DNA of 64,000 nucleotides from Methanoregula sp. (GTDB lineage Archaea; Halobacteriota; Methanomicrobia; Methanomicrobiales; Methanospirillaceae): assembly GCA_030694985.1 (NCBI GenBank), contig JAUYTV010000058.1:1-64000 (forward strand). Direction: 5' to 3'. A program made the position numbers and the translations under genes. Position 1 is the first letter of the stretch. The number at the start of each line of letters is the position of its first letter. A model generated the notes under the pieces. It was not told the DNA's origin, searched no databases, and saw only the letters and a list, made by a program, of their open reading frames with translations. Positions 62,379 through 64,000 of this stretch are shown here, piece after piece.

Positions 62379-63536
62379 ATGTCATTTCGTAGTATCTGTG
62401 CAGTCAAAGGTGTAACTGCGTATGGCATGAAAGAGGGAAAGTTTGGTCTTGCCCTTATTCGTGCAAGCGGGACTGCCGCCGGGGTCTTTACCGAAAATCT
62501 TGTTAAAGCTGCGCCAATCGAACTCATGCGTAAACAGATAAAGAAAGGCACAATGGAAGCCGTGATCGCAAACAGCGGATGTGCCAATGCCTATACCGGC
62601 AAACGCGGGTATGAGGACGCCGTTGCGATGACCGGGTTTGCCGGTTCAGCACTCGGGGTCGATGCAAAGCAGGTGGGGATTGCAAGCACCGGGGTGATCG
62701 GGCGGTATCTCGATCTTCCGCTTATTGAACGCCAGTGCAAAGTGGTTGGGCCAAAACTCGATCGTACGGTGGAGGCAGAAACCCTCACTGCACAGGCGAT
62801 CATGACAACCGATCTCTACCCAAAGCACGCACTGGTGGAGAAAGAGTCGTTCTGTATCGGAGGAATAGCAAAGGGAAGCGGCATGATTGCGCCTAACATG
62901 GGCACGATGCTTGCGTTCATCTACACGGATGCCGAGATCGGCGCAAAACCGCTCTCCGATGCCCTGAAACTTGCCACAAAGAGATCGTTCAACCGCGTGG
63001 TTGTTGATGGCGATACAAGCACAAACGATATTGCGCTCTGCACGGCAACGGGAGCCGCCGGCAAAGTGAATGCGAAGGAATTTTACGCTGCATTAGAGGA
63101 GTGCTGCCGCTCCCTTGCTATACAGATCGCCGCTGATGGAGAGGGGGCCTCAAAACTGCTCGAAGTGACTGTTACGGGTGCACCCAAAGAGGATGCAGCA
63201 GAAAAAGTTGCCCGCACGATCATCGAGTCACCGCTTGTAAAGACTGCGGTGTATGGTGAGGATCCCAACTGGGGACGTGTGGTTGCTGCAGCGGGCCGGG
63301 CCGGTGTGAAATTCGATCCCAATTCGGTCTCACTCTGGATCAGCGACGGAAACGTGAAGTATCCTCTTGTAAAAACCGGAGAGATCATTGCAGATCTCAA
63401 GAATGCAAAGGCGGCTATGCATGGAAAAAAGGTGATCTTTATTCTCGATCTTGCAGCAGGAAAAGCAGAGGCAACAGCCTGGGGTTGTGACTTAACCGAA
63501 AAGTATGTGGAGATCAATGGGAGGTACACCACGTGA
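62379..63536 (+). CDS. argJ: Glutamate N-acetyltransferase / amino-acid acetyltransferase ArgJ
   Basis: [41 protein letters not shown] autocleavage motif, [16 protein letters not shown]. Confidence 0.97.
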   Translation: MSFRSICAVKGVTAYGMKEGKFGLALIRASGTAAGVFTENLVKAAPIELMRKQIKKGTMEAVIANSGCANAYTGKRGYEDAVAMTGFAGSALGVDAKQVGIASTGVIGRYLDLPLIERQCKVVGPKLDRTVEAETLTAQAIMTTDLYPKHALVEKESFCIGGIAKGSGMIAPNMGTMLAFIYTDAEIGAKPLSDALKLATKRSFNRVVVDGDTSTNDIALCTATGAAGKVNAKEFYAALEECCRSLAIQIAADGEGASKLLEVTVTGAPKEDAAEKVARTIIESPLVKTAVYGEDPNWGRVVAAAGRAGVKFDPNSVSLWISDGNVKYPLVKTGEIIADLKNAKAAMHGKKVIFILDLAAGKAEATAWGCDLTEKYVEINGRYTT

Positions 63537-64000
63537 TGAAGCGCGAAGACGTACTCATGGAAGCCCTGCCGTATATCCAGCAGTTTTATGGCAAGACGAT
63601 TGTGATCAAGCTCGGTGGGCATGCAATGGTGGACCCGGTGGTTCTGGAGAACGCGATCCGGGATGCGGTGCTCCTGCACTATGTGGGGATCCGCGTTGTT
63701 CTGGTGCACGGCGGGGGTCCGGAGATATCAGAGAAGATGAAGGCGATGGGTAAGGAATCTGTCTTTGTCGGGGGACTCCGGGTGACCGATCCCGAAACCC
63801 TTGAGATCGCCCAGATGGTGCTTGTTGGCAAGATCAACAAAGGGATCGTGTCGCTTATTGCCAAATGCGGGGCCCGCGGGGTCGGGCTCTCGGGCAGTGA
63901 CGGCAACCTGATCATTGCAAAGAAGATGGATCTCCAGAAAATTGAGGTTGGCGGTGTAGAGAAAGAAGTTGATCTTGGGCATGTGGGCGAGATCGAACGC
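63536..64000 (+). CDS. argB: Acetylglutamate kinase (3' truncated by window)
   Basis: Open frame to window end: [68 protein letters not shown]. Confidence 0.96.
   Translation, partial: MKREDVLMEALPYIQQFYGKTIVIKLGGHAMVDPVVLENAIRDAVLLHYVGIRVVLVHGGGPEISEKMKAMGKESVFVGGLRVTDPETLEIAQMVLVGKINKGIVSLIAKCGARGVGLSGSDGNLIIAKKMDLQKIEVGGVEKEVDLGHVGEIER

Overview
This 64 kb window looks like a methanogenic archaeal chromosome segment, probably Methanomicrobiales and Methanoregula-like. That placement is inferred from the Ech hydrogenase operon, CofH paralogs, DP1, archaeal riboflavin synthase and A/T-rich TATA-type promoters; no 16S rRNA is present. Most of the window is ordinary metabolism: cobalamin CbiB, PLP synthase PdxS/PdxT, H+-pyrophosphatase, echABCDEF, DNA polymerase D small subunit, two CofH copies, ThiC, PurE, RibC/RibH, TrpB2, Acs, and ArgC/ArgJ/ArgB. 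I found no tRNA, rRNA or CRISPR array. The most unusual part is an accessory segment at about 35.0-44.3 kb. It is bracketed by two closely similar 248-aa SAM methyltransferases that share a conserved 5' leader with two mutually exclusive pairings. Inside it is a STAS / GNAT / ATP-grasp (amino-acid-ligase-like) / MFS operon, a divergent wHTH-TPR regulator candidate, three copies of a TTGGAAAAA-N-TTTTTCCAA palindrome just upstream of TATA-like sequences (each followed by a short ORF), and a secreted chagasin-type (I42) protease inhibitor candidate. This could be a small-molecule or peptide production/export system with its own regulon. Other items of note are a TnpB C-terminal remnant with its right-end hairpin (possible omegaRNA relic), a histidine kinase fused to a GNAT domain, a His-rich tail on EchC, a standalone CARF-like wHTH protein, and a duplicated thiC 3' fragment flanking a DUF4143 ATPase gene. 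All calls come from reading the sequence and the supplied translations; no database searches were run.
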